Part shown: one piece after another, positions 33,337-41,922 of the stretch
How the letters are laid out: each line of letters starts with the position of its first letter
How positions within the stretch are numbered: the first letter of the stretch is position 1
Assembly (NCBI RefSeq): GCF_014384895.1
Contig: NZ_JACRSQ010000005.1
Location: 1 to 64,000, forward strand
Reading direction: 5' to 3'
DNA: 64,000 bases
DNA from: Bianquea renquensis
GTDB taxonomy: Bacteria; Bacillota; Clostridia; Lachnospirales; Bianqueaceae
The notes under the pieces: generated by a model
The model's input: only the letters and a program-made list of their open reading frames with translations
Databases searched by the model: none
What the model was told of the DNA's origin: nothing
Program-made: the position numbers and the translations under genes

Positions 33337-34077
33337 TTGATTCAGGAGGATACACAGTACCTGCGCAGGAGAAGGATTGTCAGCATACTGTCATTTCTCA
33401 TCTTTCTAGCATTTTGTGGTTGGCTGACGTATGCGGTGGGACGCCCGCTGTTGCACTTAGCCTCGGATCCGGAACGCTTTCGGGATTGGGTCGATTCCCA
33501 CGGAGTAGGGGGGCAATTTATATTAATCGGCATGCAGGTTTTGCAGGTTGTCGTAGCTCTGATTCCGGGCGAAGTGATTGAAGTGGGCGCTGGCTACGCC
33601 TTCGGCGCTGTGGAGGGAACTTTGCTGTGCCTTAGCGGTGTTGCGCTGGGGTCCACGATTATTTTTTTGCTGACAAGACTCTTTGGCGTTCGGATGGTCG
33701 AGGCGTTTATTTCTCGAGAGAAGTTATATGCATTTTCTTTTATGAAAGACGAAAAAAAGCTGAATCGTCTGATTTTTCTTGTATTTTTCATACCGGGAAC
33801 ACCCAAAGATCTGCTGACGTACTGTGTCGGGTTGACTCCCATGAAGCTGGGCACGTTTTTAATCATATCCTCCATCGCACGTGTCCCATCGGTGGTATCG
33901 TCCACTTTTGGCGGTCATGCCCTGGGGCATAAGAATTACGGCCTCGCGATCTTGGTGTTTATCGTGACAGGGGCGGTCAGCCTGATGGGGATGCTTCTCT
34001 ACAACAAAATCATGCAGCACCGGCGCAAGGCGAGTGAACACGCGCGGCGGAGAAAGGAAGGATCAGACAGTGAATGA
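33337..34077 (+). CDS. TVP38/TMEM64 (DedA-like) family membrane protein
   Basis: 246 residues, five to six membrane segments. QVVVALIPGEVIEVGAGYAFG is the SNARE-associated (PF09335) motif, and FFIPGTPKDLLTYCVGLTPM is the second conserved block. Relatives are linked to lipid scrambling or undecaprenyl phosphate recycling. Start is TTG at 33337 with AAGGTG before it, which is not strong. The next gene overlaps by 8 bases. Confidence 0.85.
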   Translation: MIQEDTQYLRRRRIVSILSFLIFLAFCGWLTYAVGRPLLHLASDPERFRDWVDSHGVGGQFILIGMQVLQVVVALIPGEVIEVGAGYAFGAVEGTLLCLSGVALGSTIIFLLTRLFGVRMVEAFISREKLYAFSFMKDEKKLNRLIFLVFFIPGTPKDLLTYCVGLTPMKLGTFLIISSIARVPSVVSSTFGGHALGHKNYGLAILVFIVTGAVSLMGMLLYNKIMQHRRKASEHARRRKEGSDSE

Positions 34078-34654
34078 CGGATATAAGCTGGTTGCGGGTC
34101 CCTTGACCATCTTGCTGACCGCGGTGGTATTTTTATTCTTTTACCTTCGCAACCGAAAAAAAGGATGGACGGCCATTTATTATACGGTGGCGGTCTTTGC
34201 CCTGTGGTCTGTCTACACTGTGATGGTCCACACGATCCTTCCGCTTCCCCTGGACTGGGATGCCATGCGCGCCATGCGGGATCTTCAGGCGTATCAGCCG
34301 ATTCAATGGAATCCCATTGCCAGCATTCAGGAGGGGATACAGATGAAAGGAATGGGTTCGTACTTGTCGGACATCTCCTGGATCTTGCGCTCCGGAGCCG
34401 TATTGGGAATTGTGTTGCCCATCGTGTTCCCTAAGGCGAAGCGCCTGTGGATCCAGATTTTGACGGCGTTAGGGATCGGAGGATTTCTATTCCTTTATCC
34501 GGTGGCCTTCCGAGCGGCAACAGGTATAACGAGCACTGCGGATCTCTCCTACAGTCTGTGGTATTGGCTTGCCTATGCGGTTGGCATGGGCGTCTATCAG
34601 CTTATTTTAAGGGTTTACCCAGAATTTTTGGGATATATGAAACCAAAGTCATAA
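34070..34654 (+). CDS. Membrane protein, possibly VanZ-like
   Basis: 194 residues from a GTG with GGAAGG 8 bases before it. Five hydrophobic segments; the middle NPIASIQEGIQ and the later VLGIVLPIVFPKAKRLW recall VanZ-like proteins (NLIPF, then LPL-P segments), but the resemblance is weak. It overlaps the TVP38 gene by 8 bases and so is probably co-translated with it. Function unknown. Confidence 0.6.
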   Translation: MNDGYKLVAGPLTILLTAVVFLFFYLRNRKKGWTAIYYTVAVFALWSVYTVMVHTILPLPLDWDAMRAMRDLQAYQPIQWNPIASIQEGIQMKGMGSYLSDISWILRSGAVLGIVLPIVFPKAKRLWIQILTALGIGGFLFLYPVAFRAATGITSTADLSYSLWYWLAYAVGMGVYQLILRVYPEFLGYMKPKS

Positions 34655-34716
34655 TAAAGCTTTGCCATGGCAAAATCGGCTCCGCCTGCCGGCGGAAATC
34701 CCCATAATGGAAGAAG

Positions 34717-34747
34717 AGGCCAAACCGGATTCCATCCGGTTTGGCCT
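34717..34747. terminator. Bidirectional terminator between converging genes
   Basis: A perfect 13-bp stem (AGGCCAAACCGGA with its complement) around a 5-nt loop; ends in TTTC on the plus strand and TTCTTCC on the minus strand. Confidence 0.8.
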
Positions 34748-34754
34748 TTCTATA

Positions 34755-36032
34755 TTACCGATAGATGAGATCTTCCCGCTTCGGTCCGTTGGAGATCATG
34801 GTGATGGGGTATCCGATCTGGTTTTCAATAAATTCCACATAGCGCCTTGCATTGACTGGCAGGTCCTCATACTTGCGGATACCGCGGATATCGCATTTCC
34901 AGCCGTCCAAATAGGTGTAGACAGGCTTAGCCCTGTTCAACAGCGGTGTGATGGGGAAGTGGTCTGTCTCTTCGCCGTCAATGGAGTAGGCGGTGCAGAC
35001 GGGAATCGTGTCAAGGTAGCTGAGAACGTCCAGCAAGGAAAATGCAACTTGCGTCGTCCCTTGCAGCATACAGCCATACCGCGTTGCGACAGCATCAAAC
35101 CAGCCCATACGCCGTGGACGGCCTGTAGTAGCTCCGTATTCTCCGTTGTCTCCACCGCGGTCGCGCAGCTCTTTCGCTTCATCTCCAAAGATTTCGCTGA
35201 CAAAGGCTCCAGCGCCGACGGCAGAGGAGTAGGACTTCACAACCGTGATGATAGTTTCAATTTTTGTCGGGGGGATGCCGGCACCCACACAGGCAAAGCC
35301 TGCCAAGGGGGAGGATGAGGTTACAAAGGGATAAATGCCGTTATCCGTGTCCTTTAATGCCCCCAGCTGACCCTCCAACAATATATTTTTTCCTGCATGG
35401 ATGGCGTCATTTAGGAACTGGGCTGTGTCCGCCACGAGAGGGCGAAGCCGATTGCGATAGCCCGTCATCTCATCATAAATGGAATCCACATCGAGGAGTG
35501 CATTCCCTGGATACAGAGATTTTAGCGTTTCGTTTTTGATGGCGCAGGCGCGCTCCAAACGTTCCCTTAAGAGATCATCATCAAAGAGTTCGCCAACTTG
35601 AATCCCGATTTTCAAGTATTTATCCGCATAAAAAGGCGCAATGCCGGATTTTGTGGAGCCAAAGCTTTTGCTGCCCAAGCGCTGTTCTTCCAGCTGATCA
35701 AAGAGCACATGGTACGGCATTACGATCTGCGCCCGGTCCGATACGAGGATATTCGGCATGGGAATCCCACGGGACAGCAGGGTATCCAGTTCATGGAATA
35801 ATGATTTTAAATTCAGCGCGACTCCCTGCGCAATCACATTGACGACCGTATTGCGAAATACGCCGGACGGAAGAAGATGCAGGGCAAACTTGCCATAGTT
35901 GTTGATGATGGTGTGACCGGCGTTGGCCCCGCCCTGAAAACGAACGACGATGTCGGATTGTTCCGCCAGGGTATCGGTAATTTTACCTTTTCCCTCGTCA
36001 CCCCAGTTGCCGCCTACAATCGCTTGTACCAT
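34755..36032 (-). CDS. purA: Adenylosuccinate synthetase
   Basis: 425 residues. GGNWGDEGKGKITD is the N-terminal GTP loop; GGANAGHT holds the IMP-binding part, and NGEYGATTGRPRRMGW is the conserved late motif. It joins IMP and aspartate using GTP, the first step from IMP to AMP. The middle block reads GSTKSGIAPFYADK instead of the usual TTKKGIGP-Y-DK, suggesting a divergent clostridial branch. The ATG at 36032 has AGGAGG 7 bases before it. Single gene; a PerR-like dyad lies upstream of its promoter. Confidence 0.93.
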   Translation of the reverse strand: MVQAIVGGNWGDEGKGKITDTLAEQSDIVVRFQGGANAGHTIINNYGKFALHLLPSGVFRNTVVNVIAQGVALNLKSLFHELDTLLSRGIPMPNILVSDRAQIVMPYHVLFDQLEEQRLGSKSFGSTKSGIAPFYADKYLKIGIQVGELFDDDLLRERLERACAIKNETLKSLYPGNALLDVDSIYDEMTGYRNRLRPLVADTAQFLNDAIHAGKNILLEGQLGALKDTDNGIYPFVTSSSPLAGFACVGAGIPPTKIETIITVVKSYSSAVGAGAFVSEIFGDEAKELRDRGGDNGEYGATTGRPRRMGWFDAVATRYGCMLQGTTQVAFSLLDVLSYLDTIPVCTAYSIDGEETDHFPITPLLNRAKPVYTYLDGWKCDIRGIRKYEDLPVNARRYVEFIENQIGYPITMISNGPKREDLIYR

Positions 36033-36088
36033 ATTTGAACCTCCTGTAGTTGATGTGACTGTATCACTCATATTGACATGAGTATCCT

Positions 36089-36117
36089 ATCATACTTTGC
36101 AATATAAGTAAAGGCAA
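36089..36117 (-). promoter_or_regulatory. purA promoter
   Basis: Minus strand TTGCCT (36112-36117), 17-bp spacer, TATGAT (36089-36094). Confidence 0.65.
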
Positions 36118-36122
36118 TAAAA

Positions 36123-36139
36123 CTTATAATATTTATAAG
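36123..36139. promoter_or_regulatory. PerR/LysR-like dyad upstream of purA
   Basis: CTTATAATATTTATAAG is a perfect 17-bp dyad. It matches the PerR box TTATAAT-N-ATTATAA at 13 of 14 positions and lies 6 bases upstream of the purA -35 box, centred near -49, also a normal site for a LysR-type activator. It follows the stop codon of the LysR gene by 7 bases. Confidence 0.45.
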
Positions 36140-36145
36140 AAAATG

Positions 36146-37027
36146 TTATGGGATTAGAGATAAAAACTCCTTGCCGGCGGGCGATATGGGAGTGTTCAAT
36201 CCGGTAACCAGGCACAGATTTCGGGGAGGAAGCGATTCCTCCAGATGAAGTTCAAATAGACCGCCCTCGGCTTTATGCTTCTCATAAAAATTTCGCACGA
36301 CACAGCCGACGCCGAGATTGCGCTGCGTGAATTGGACGATCAAGTCACTGGTGGCCAGCTCAAATTCTGGGTGCAGGCGGACGGAGCGAGACTGGAGAAA
36401 GGAATCGACGTACCGTCGCGTGCTAGTTCTCGATTCTAGACAGACAATGGGGAGAGTCTCCAGGGCGGCGAGGGGAAGGGTCCGTCCCTTTAAATCATTG
36501 AACTGACTTCCGGCGATGAACACGTCCTCGATGGAAGCCACCGGGCGGATGGAATACTCTTTATGATTGTCAAGAGGAGAGCTGACGACGCAAAAGTCAA
36601 TATCTCCGGCCAGCAGGGCGCTGATGGTAACCGGTGTGGGGCCGTTGGTGACGCTGGCTTTGATTGTCGGGTGTAGCTGGTGAAATCGCTCGAGATATGG
36701 AAGAAGGAAGAACTCCAGTGTCATGTCGCTGGCTCCGATGCGGATCTCGCCCTCCTCCAAATTCATGTATTGCCGCATTCGCCGTTCCCCAAGTAAGATT
36801 TCCTCGTATCCTTTCGACACGTGGGCAAACAGTAAGTCTCCCTCCGCAGTCAGCCGGATGCCTTTCGGGGTACGAATAAAAAGTTCTACGTTCAACTCCT
36901 TTTCTAGCCTGCGAATGGTTTGACTGACTGCCGGTTGCGATAGAAATAGATGATCCGCTGCGGCGCTGATGCTGCCGTATTTGACAATGGTATAAAAAAC
37001 CTTATAATATTCTAAGTTGGCATTCAC
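36146..37027 (-). CDS. LysR-family transcriptional regulator
   Basis: 293 residues. Winged helix-turn-helix at residues 1-60 (GSISAAADHLFLSQPAVSQT), then a two-lobed effector domain from about residue 90. Start is GTG at 37027 with GGAGGG about 10 bases before it. The minus-strand neighbour downstream is purA, 113 bases away; LysR regulators usually control a divergent neighbour, here the glycolipid operon at 37249, but that link is not proven. Effector unknown. Confidence 0.9.
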   Translation of the reverse strand: MNANLEYYKVFYTIVKYGSISAAADHLFLSQPAVSQTIRRLEKELNVELFIRTPKGIRLTAEGDLLFAHVSKGYEEILLGERRMRQYMNLEEGEIRIGASDMTLEFFLLPYLERFHQLHPTIKASVTNGPTPVTISALLAGDIDFCVVSSPLDNHKEYSIRPVASIEDVFIAGSQFNDLKGRTLPLAALETLPIVCLESRTSTRRYVDSFLQSRSVRLHPEFELATSDLIVQFTQRNLGVGCVVRNFYEKHKAEGGLFELHLEESLPPRNLCLVTGLNTPISPAGKEFLSLIP

Positions 37028-37053
37028 AGTCAGGCTCCCTCCTTTTGCCTATT

Positions 37054-37082
37054 ATTGTATCACGAAATGGACAGACTGTAAA
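37054..37082 (-). promoter_or_regulatory. Promoter of the LysR gene
   Basis: Minus strand TTTACA, 17-bp spacer, TACAAT. Confidence 0.6.
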
Positions 37083-37248
37083 TGTCAGGGGTATGTGATT
37101 CTCCGGCATGTATTTAAGAAATCTTAAGAATTGTCTATGTCGTTTTTTAAGGTAGTTCGTTTATACTGAGTTTATATTCAGTTCATAAAATGCAAAATTT
37201 GCCGATAAGGATTTAGTTTGACATAAGAGCGAAGTGGAGGCGTTCAAT

Positions 37249-38388
37249 ATGAACATTTTAATATTAACCGGAAAATTTGGTATGGGACATTATTCGGCTG
37301 CGAAGACGCTGGGACTGGAGATTCAAAAACTGTTTTCGAGTGCGAACGTAACCATCGTTGACCTTGTGGAATATAGTGTCCCCATGAGCGATGTGTACTA
37401 TCGATCCTTTCGTTTTTTTGTCACGAGATGTCAGAAGGCATACAATGCGTATTATAAGGGGACAAATAGGATGGCAGCGCTAAGCGGTGAAAATAAGATT
37501 CCTCTGCCCCATCATTTTTTGAAGAAATTGGAGAGCCTTCTGCAACGGGAGCAGCCGGACATGATCGTATGTACATTGCCAATATGCGCCCAGGTGGTAT
37601 CAGAATATAAACGACGTTTTGATGCAAACATTCCCCTCATCACCTGCATCACCGATGTCAGCACCCATGGCGAATGGATCAATCCGGGGACGGACGTGTA
37701 TTTAGTTCCGTCCGAGTCGGTAAAAAAAGGCATCATCGCAAAGGGCGCCTGCTCCGATTTGATTCTTGTGGGGGGGATCCCGGTGAAGGAACAGTTTAAA
37801 ACGTTACGCCACAGAAGTGCCCATAACGGGAAAAATTTATTGATTATGGGAGGCGGCTGGGGCCTGCTGCCGAAGGAGCCGACTTTCTATGAGACGCTAA
37901 ACACCTTTTCCGGTGTACGCACTACAATTATCACAGGCAATAACCGCAGCGCGTATGAACGGCTACACGGCCGCTATGCCAATATTGAAGTGATCGGATT
38001 TACCGACGAGGTGTACCGCTATATGGAGAAAGCGGATCTTATTGTGACGAAGCCCGGGGGGATCACCTTGTTTGAATCCATTTTTGCGGAGCTGCCCCTT
38101 GCGACCATCGCGCCGACGCTGATGCAGGAAATACACAACGCAGAATTCATCGAAGCCAATGCGATCGGCCGAGTTATCTCGAGTGAACCGAAGGAGACCG
38201 TGCAGGAGCTCTTAGCTATGTTGGACGACGACATCGCCCTGGCGGAAATACGCGCGAATATGCGACGCCTCAAGGCGACGCTGGAGCCCAATGTCACGAT
38301 CAAAGCTTTACGTCATATTCTGGGCAGAGAGGCAGTGGCGGAAAGAGAGAACCTGTTGACGCTGCATGAAGGAGGCGTTCTCGCATGA
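37249..38388 (+). CDS. Glycolipid glycosyltransferase, MGDG synthase/UgtP-like (GT28)
   Basis: 379 residues. TGKFGMGHYSAAKTL is the N-terminal glycine loop of monogalactosyldiacylglycerol synthases; MGGGWGLLP and KPGGITLFESI (sugar-nucleotide site near residue 270) are family motifs. Predicted to transfer a sugar from a UDP-sugar to diacylglycerol at the membrane, making glycolipids that can anchor lipoteichoic acid. GGAGG lies 8 bases before the ATG at 37249. First of three genes linked by ATGA stop-start overlaps. Confidence 0.88.
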   Translation: MNILILTGKFGMGHYSAAKTLGLEIQKLFSSANVTIVDLVEYSVPMSDVYYRSFRFFVTRCQKAYNAYYKGTNRMAALSGENKIPLPHHFLKKLESLLQREQPDMIVCTLPICAQVVSEYKRRFDANIPLITCITDVSTHGEWINPGTDVYLVPSESVKKGIIAKGACSDLILVGGIPVKEQFKTLRHRSAHNGKNLLIMGGGWGLLPKEPTFYETLNTFSGVRTTIITGNNRSAYERLHGRYANIEVIGFTDEVYRYMEKADLIVTKPGGITLFESIFAELPLATIAPTLMQEIHNAEFIEANAIGRVISSEPKETVQELLAMLDDDIALAEIRANMRRLKATLEPNVTIKALRHILGREAVAERENLLTLHEGGVLA

Positions 38389-39098
38389 AAAAGGCTGTAA
38401 AATGGGGGATTGTAGGAGCATCAACCCTTGGAGTCCTCTATAGTTGGTATTGCGTCGTGCCGAGCTTCTACCAGAAATGGGTCTCGCGGAAAGCCATTCG
38501 CAGGATTCCGCGCCCGGAGGGCAAAGAAATTGTTCTAACGTTTGACGACGGACCGGATCCGCGGTACACGCCGAAGGTTTTGGATGTGTTGAAGAAGTAT
38601 GGGATATCGGCACATTTTTTTGTTGTGGCGGAGCGGGCTAAAGAAAATCCGGATTTGATCCGGCGTATGCTGGAAGAAGGGCATGAAGTCGGCCTACACG
38701 CATACGCCCATAAGAATGCCTGGCTGGTGACTCCGGGATATGTGAAGCGGGATTTCGCCAAAAGTGCTGTCATTTTACGAGAACTTGGCGTCGATTGCAA
38801 GTATTACCGGCCGCCATGGGGATATGTGAATCAGGAAACACTGAAACAGATTCAGGCGGCGGGATATCAATTGGTGATGTGGAATGTCATGGCGCAGGAT
38901 TGGAAACGCAATCAGACCTCCCGAGAGATCGTGAGGCGGCTATTGGAAAGAGTTCACGAGGGATCAATCATCTGCCTTCACGACGGAGGCGGTGCGCCGG
39001 GAGCACCGAAGAGAACCATCGATGCGCTGGACTCGGCGCTGCCATTATTTCAGAAAATTGGGTATCGGTTTGTTTTGCTTAAGGAGACAGGAATATGA
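38385..39098 (+). CDS. Polysaccharide deacetylase family protein
   Basis: 237 residues. One N-terminal membrane helix, then a NodB domain: TFDDGPDPRYT (metal and catalytic aspartates), HEVGLHAYAHKN (metal histidines), RPPWGYVN and a late ICLHDGGG. It would remove acetyl groups from a carbohydrate on the outer face of the membrane. Overlaps the glycosyltransferase before it and the flippase-like gene after it by 4 bases each, so all three should be made together. Confidence 0.9.
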   Translation: MKKAVKWGIVGASTLGVLYSWYCVVPSFYQKWVSRKAIRRIPRPEGKEIVLTFDDGPDPRYTPKVLDVLKKYGISAHFFVVAERAKENPDLIRRMLEEGHEVGLHAYAHKNAWLVTPGYVKRDFAKSAVILRELGVDCKYYRPPWGYVNQETLKQIQAAGYQLVMWNVMAQDWKRNQTSREIVRRLLERVHEGSIICLHDGGGAPGAPKRTIDALDSALPLFQKIGYRFVLLKETGI

Positions 39099-40168
39099 GT
39101 TCATTTATGGAAGATAAAAAGAAAATGTGGGTGAGCACCCTCTTTCTCGTGGCTTTGATGGCGGGGACCTTTTTCTTTTTGTTGCGGGATATCTCATGGT
39201 CAATGTTGATGGACACCCTGCGCAAGGTGAATCCTATCTTTATACCGCTGGGATTTGCGCTGATGGTTTGTTTTGTGGCATGCGAGGCAATCAACATCCG
39301 AATGATTCTCCGCCAGGTTGGTATGCGAGTTCCCTTTTTTCGCTGCCTGCGATATTCCTTTGTCGGCTTTTATTTCAGTTCCATCACACCATCGGCTTCT
39401 GGTGGACAGCCAGCGCAGGCGTACTATATGAATAAAGAGGGAATTCCTGTTTCCCTCTCATCTTTGACACTGCTTGTGATTGTGGCCATCTATCAGCTGG
39501 TTATGATGATCTATGCATTGGTCTGCTTTATTTGGAAGTTTGAATTTGTCAGCGGGGGAGTCCAGGGGATCGGATTTTTGGTCATCTTTGGCTTTATCTT
39601 TAATTCATGCTTATTTTTCTTTATTGTCGCGACGATTTTCTCAAAAAAGTGGTTGCGCAAAGGGATTATGGCCTGCGCAGGCTTCCTTCACCGCGTTCAT
39701 ATCCTAAAAGATCTGGCAAAGGTTGAAAAATGGCTGGACCGCCAGATTCGGGAGTATCAGGAGGGCGCCGCCTTTATCAGGAGGAATCCAAAGGTTTTAG
39801 GGAAGGTTTTGTTGGTGACGGTTGTACAGCTCAGCTGCCAATTTCTTGTGCCCTACTGCGTGTATCTTGCCTTTGGGCTGAGGCAATACGGCCCAATGGA
39901 TCTAATAGCTGTCCAGGCTTTGCTCAATGTGGCAGTCGTTGCGCTTCCCCTTCCTGGAGCTGTGGGTGCGACGGAAGGAAGCTTCCTGCTGGTTTACAAA
40001 CTCTTTTTCAGCCAAACACAGATCTTGCCCGCCATGTTGTTGAGCCGTGGAATCAGCTTTTATGGATTTGTCGTCATATCCGGAATCGTGTCCTTCGCGG
40101 TGCATTTCCAGATTTCTAGAAGGCAACAGAGGGAAAAAAAACTGAAGGTATGTAAAGAATCGTGCTAA
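39095..40168 (+). CDS. Lysylphosphatidylglycerol synthase membrane-domain/UPF0104 family protein
   Basis: 357 residues, eight or nine membrane segments. SFVGFYFSSITPSASGGQPAQAYYM and VVALPLPGAVGATEGSF are the conserved blocks of the UPF0104/AglD-like family (PF03706), the flippase-like part of MprF without its synthase domain. Together with the two preceding genes it suggests synthesis, trimming and flipping of one glycolipid. The final residues are strongly basic. Confidence 0.88.
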   Translation: MSSFMEDKKKMWVSTLFLVALMAGTFFFLLRDISWSMLMDTLRKVNPIFIPLGFALMVCFVACEAINIRMILRQVGMRVPFFRCLRYSFVGFYFSSITPSASGGQPAQAYYMNKEGIPVSLSSLTLLVIVAIYQLVMMIYALVCFIWKFEFVSGGVQGIGFLVIFGFIFNSCLFFFIVATIFSKKWLRKGIMACAGFLHRVHILKDLAKVEKWLDRQIREYQEGAAFIRRNPKVLGKVLLVTVVQLSCQFLVPYCVYLAFGLRQYGPMDLIAVQALLNVAVVALPLPGAVGATEGSFLLVYKLFFSQTQILPAMLLSRGISFYGFVVISGIVSFAVHFQISRRQQREKKLKVCKESC

Positions 40169-40172
40169 ACGA

Positions 40173-40187
40173 GAATAATTATTATTA
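40173..40187. promoter_or_regulatory. PerR/Fur-like box upstream of rubrerythrin
   Basis: ATAAT-T-ATTAT forms the centre of the 15-base PerR consensus TTATAAT-N-ATTATAA; 11 of 14 fixed positions match. It lies 12 bases before the -35 box of the rubrerythrin gene. Confidence 0.5.
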
Positions 40188-40198
40188 GAAAATAAATA

Positions 40199-40227
40199 TT
40201 GACTTTTGGTCGCCGCTCTGCTATACT
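40199..40227 (+). promoter_or_regulatory. Rubrerythrin promoter
   Basis: TTGACT, 17-bp spacer, TATACT. Confidence 0.8.
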
Positions 40228-40272
40228 ATAGAAAAATAGTTACTATAATTTTCCAGAGAGAGGAGTATAGCC

Positions 40273-40812
40273 ATGGAATTAAAAGGATCGAAGACCGAAG
40301 CGAATTTGATGACCGCTTTTGCGGGGGAGTCACAGGCACATACCAAGTACATGTATTACGCATCCGCAGCGAAGAAGGAAGGCTACGAGCAGATTGCAGC
40401 GCTTTTTTTGGAGACGGCCTGTAATGAGAAAGAACATGCAAAGATTTGGTTTAAGCTTCTACACCATGGGGCAGTGCCAGACACAGCGACGAATCTGGAT
40501 GACGCGGCCGCCGGGGAGAATTATGAGTGGACCGATATGTATGCTACCTTTGCCAGGGAAGCGGCGGAGGAAGGATTCACCAAAATTGCGTATCTGTTTG
40601 AGGCTGTCGGCAAGATTGAGAAGGAGCACGAGGAGCGATACCGCGCGCTGTTGAAGAACGTGGAAGAGCAAAAAGTCTTTATCAAAGAGGACGTGGTGAT
40701 CTGGCAGTGTGCAAACTGTGGACACATCCATGTGGGGAAGAATGCGCCTGAGATCTGCCCTGTCTGTAGTCACCCCAAAGCATACTTCCAAATTCAAGCT
40801 AAAAATTATTAA
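40273..40812 (+). CDS. rbr: Rubrerythrin
   Basis: 179 residues. A four-helix diiron domain (EANLMTAFAGESQAHTKY and later EKEH motifs with the bridging glutamates) is followed by a rubredoxin-type domain with CANCGH and CPVCSHPKAYF. It reduces hydrogen peroxide in anaerobes. AGAGAGGAG precedes the ATG. Single gene with its own promoter, a PerR-like box and a terminator. Confidence 0.96.
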   Translation: MELKGSKTEANLMTAFAGESQAHTKYMYYASAAKKEGYEQIAALFLETACNEKEHAKIWFKLLHHGAVPDTATNLDDAAAGENYEWTDMYATFAREAAEEGFTKIAYLFEAVGKIEKEHEERYRALLKNVEEQKVFIKEDVVIWQCANCGHIHVGKNAPEICPVCSHPKAYFQIQAKNY

Positions 40813-40838
40813 GATGTGAGAAAGCGGCGAATATACAA

Positions 40839-40869
40839 AACAGACGGAAGATTTCCGTCTGTTCTTTTT
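40839..40869 (+). terminator. Intrinsic terminator after rubrerythrin
   Basis: AACAGACGGAA with TTCCGTCTGTT, 3-nt loop, then CTTTTT. Confidence 0.88.
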
Positions 40870-40904
40870 GGCATACGGGGTTCGTTTTGGGGCTCTGAGA
40901 GGGG

Positions 40905-41456
40905 TTATGCAAGGTCTAGCTGGGTGAAGTCAATGCTGAGGTCTGCTAGGGTGTGAACCTTGATTGTGTCGCGGAAGGTATAGACAGCCGGGGTCAGCTC
41001 TTCCACCAGACGGTACACGGTAATTGTCTCATTCATGGGGTTGACGATCCAGTATTCTTTCACGCCATAGTCTGCGTAAAGGCTTAGTTTTGTCAAGTAG
41101 TCCCGTCTTGATGTGCCAGAACTGACAATTTCGATCACCCATGTGGGAGCGCCTATGCAACCCTTCTTGGTGATCTTGTTTCGGTCGCAGATGACCATTA
41201 GATCAGGCTGGACGATGTTGGGCGTGTCCTCGTCTTCATGTTGAAGGTAGACATCAAAGGGAGCATAAAAGACCCGGCATGTTTTTCCTAACAAATAATT
41301 GCCAATTTTTAGATGAAGGAAGCTACTGATTGCTTGATGGTTGGCACTCGGTCCACTCATGTAGTAAATCTCGCCGTCGATCAACTCCGCCCGGATGTCT
41401 TCGCCCAGGGCTTCCCAGTCGGCTAAGGTTGCTTTTTTGGATTCGTGTAATGGCAA
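40905..41456 (-). CDS. Uma2-family endonuclease-like protein, copy 1
   Basis: 183 residues of the Uma2/DUF820 family, a PD-(D/E)xK nuclease fold. RAELIDGEIYYM near residue 25, VQPDLMVICDRNK near 95 and APTWVIEIVSSGT near 115, then DYGVKEYWIVNP, match the family core; the D and E-x-V positions are the presumed metal ligands. The biological role of Uma2 proteins is unsettled. Start is TTG with AAGGAGG 8 bases before it. The first 28 and last 22 residues are almost identical to copy 2 while the centre differs strongly. It follows a broken helix-turn-helix gene. Confidence 0.88.
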   Translation of the reverse strand: MPLHESKKATLADWEALGEDIRAELIDGEIYYMSGPSANHQAISSFLHLKIGNYLLGKTCRVFYAPFDVYLQHEDEDTPNIVQPDLMVICDRNKITKKGCIGAPTWVIEIVSSGTSRRDYLTKLSLYADYGVKEYWIVNPMNETITVYRLVEELTPAVYTFRDTIKVHTLADLSIDFTQLDLA

Positions 41457-41588
41457 TGGTGGTTCCTCCTTCCCCGGTCTTAATCTTCTGTAAAGCAGAT
41501 TGGCTTATAAGATTTTCTTTCCTTATCCTGTAAGTCGTATAGCCTTTTTTTCAAGCAAAGCTAGCAACTTATCATATTTGATTGGCAT
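41457..41588 (-). pseudogene. Broken XRE-type helix-turn-helix gene upstream of Uma2 copy 1
   Basis: GAGGTG lies 6 bases before the ATG at 41588; the frame gives MPIKYDKLLALLEKK and then hits a run of seven A bases. In the next frame GYTTYRIRKENLISQSALQK and KTGEGG follow, the usual continuation of small YozG-type XRE regulators. So one base is missing in the A-run, and the C-terminal half is replaced by the Uma2 gene. It has a good promoter (41608-41636). Confidence 0.65.
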
Positions 41589-41607
41589 TATCCCACCTCT
41601 TGCTTTG

Positions 41608-41636
41608 ATTATAGTATAGAACATGCACGATATCAA
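41608..41636 (-). promoter_or_regulatory. Promoter of the Uma2 copy 1 cassette
   Basis: Minus strand TTGATA, 17-bp spacer, TATAAT. A separate hairpin with no T-run (41730-41762, 14 of 15 pairs) lies further upstream; the rest of 41637-41897 shows no gene I can support. Confidence 0.7.
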
Positions 41637-41897
41637 GTGTATATATTATACAAGAATTCACGAAAGAAACATGGAATGACCATGAAATCCGCTTTGTAGA
41701 GAAAGATTAGGAGTGATTTTGAAGAAATGGGTACTTTATCGGTTTTAAACCGAGAAAGTACCGGCGGACGACCTGAACAGTATTGCGCAGCCGGAAGAAA
41801 ACCAGAGGCGCGCAAGCCGCCGTTCTTGGTTCAGAACCGGGGCTGTAGCGGCACTTCTGACATTTGAACACGGAAGCGGGCAGATTTATATCCCCAA

Positions 41898-41920
41898 AGA
41901 AAAAGACCCCCATTTGGGGG
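41898..41920 (-). terminator. Terminator of Uma2 copy 2
   Basis: Minus strand CCCCC-AAAT-GGGGG followed by TCTTTTTC, 2 bases past the stop codon. Confidence 0.75.
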
Positions 41921-41922
41921 CT

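Noticed and set aside
41727..41871. 47-codon frame starting MGTLSVLNRE and a following IYIPKEKD segment
   Set aside because: The segment faintly recalls Mor-type regulators, but the frame is short, lacks a ribosome site and is interrupted.
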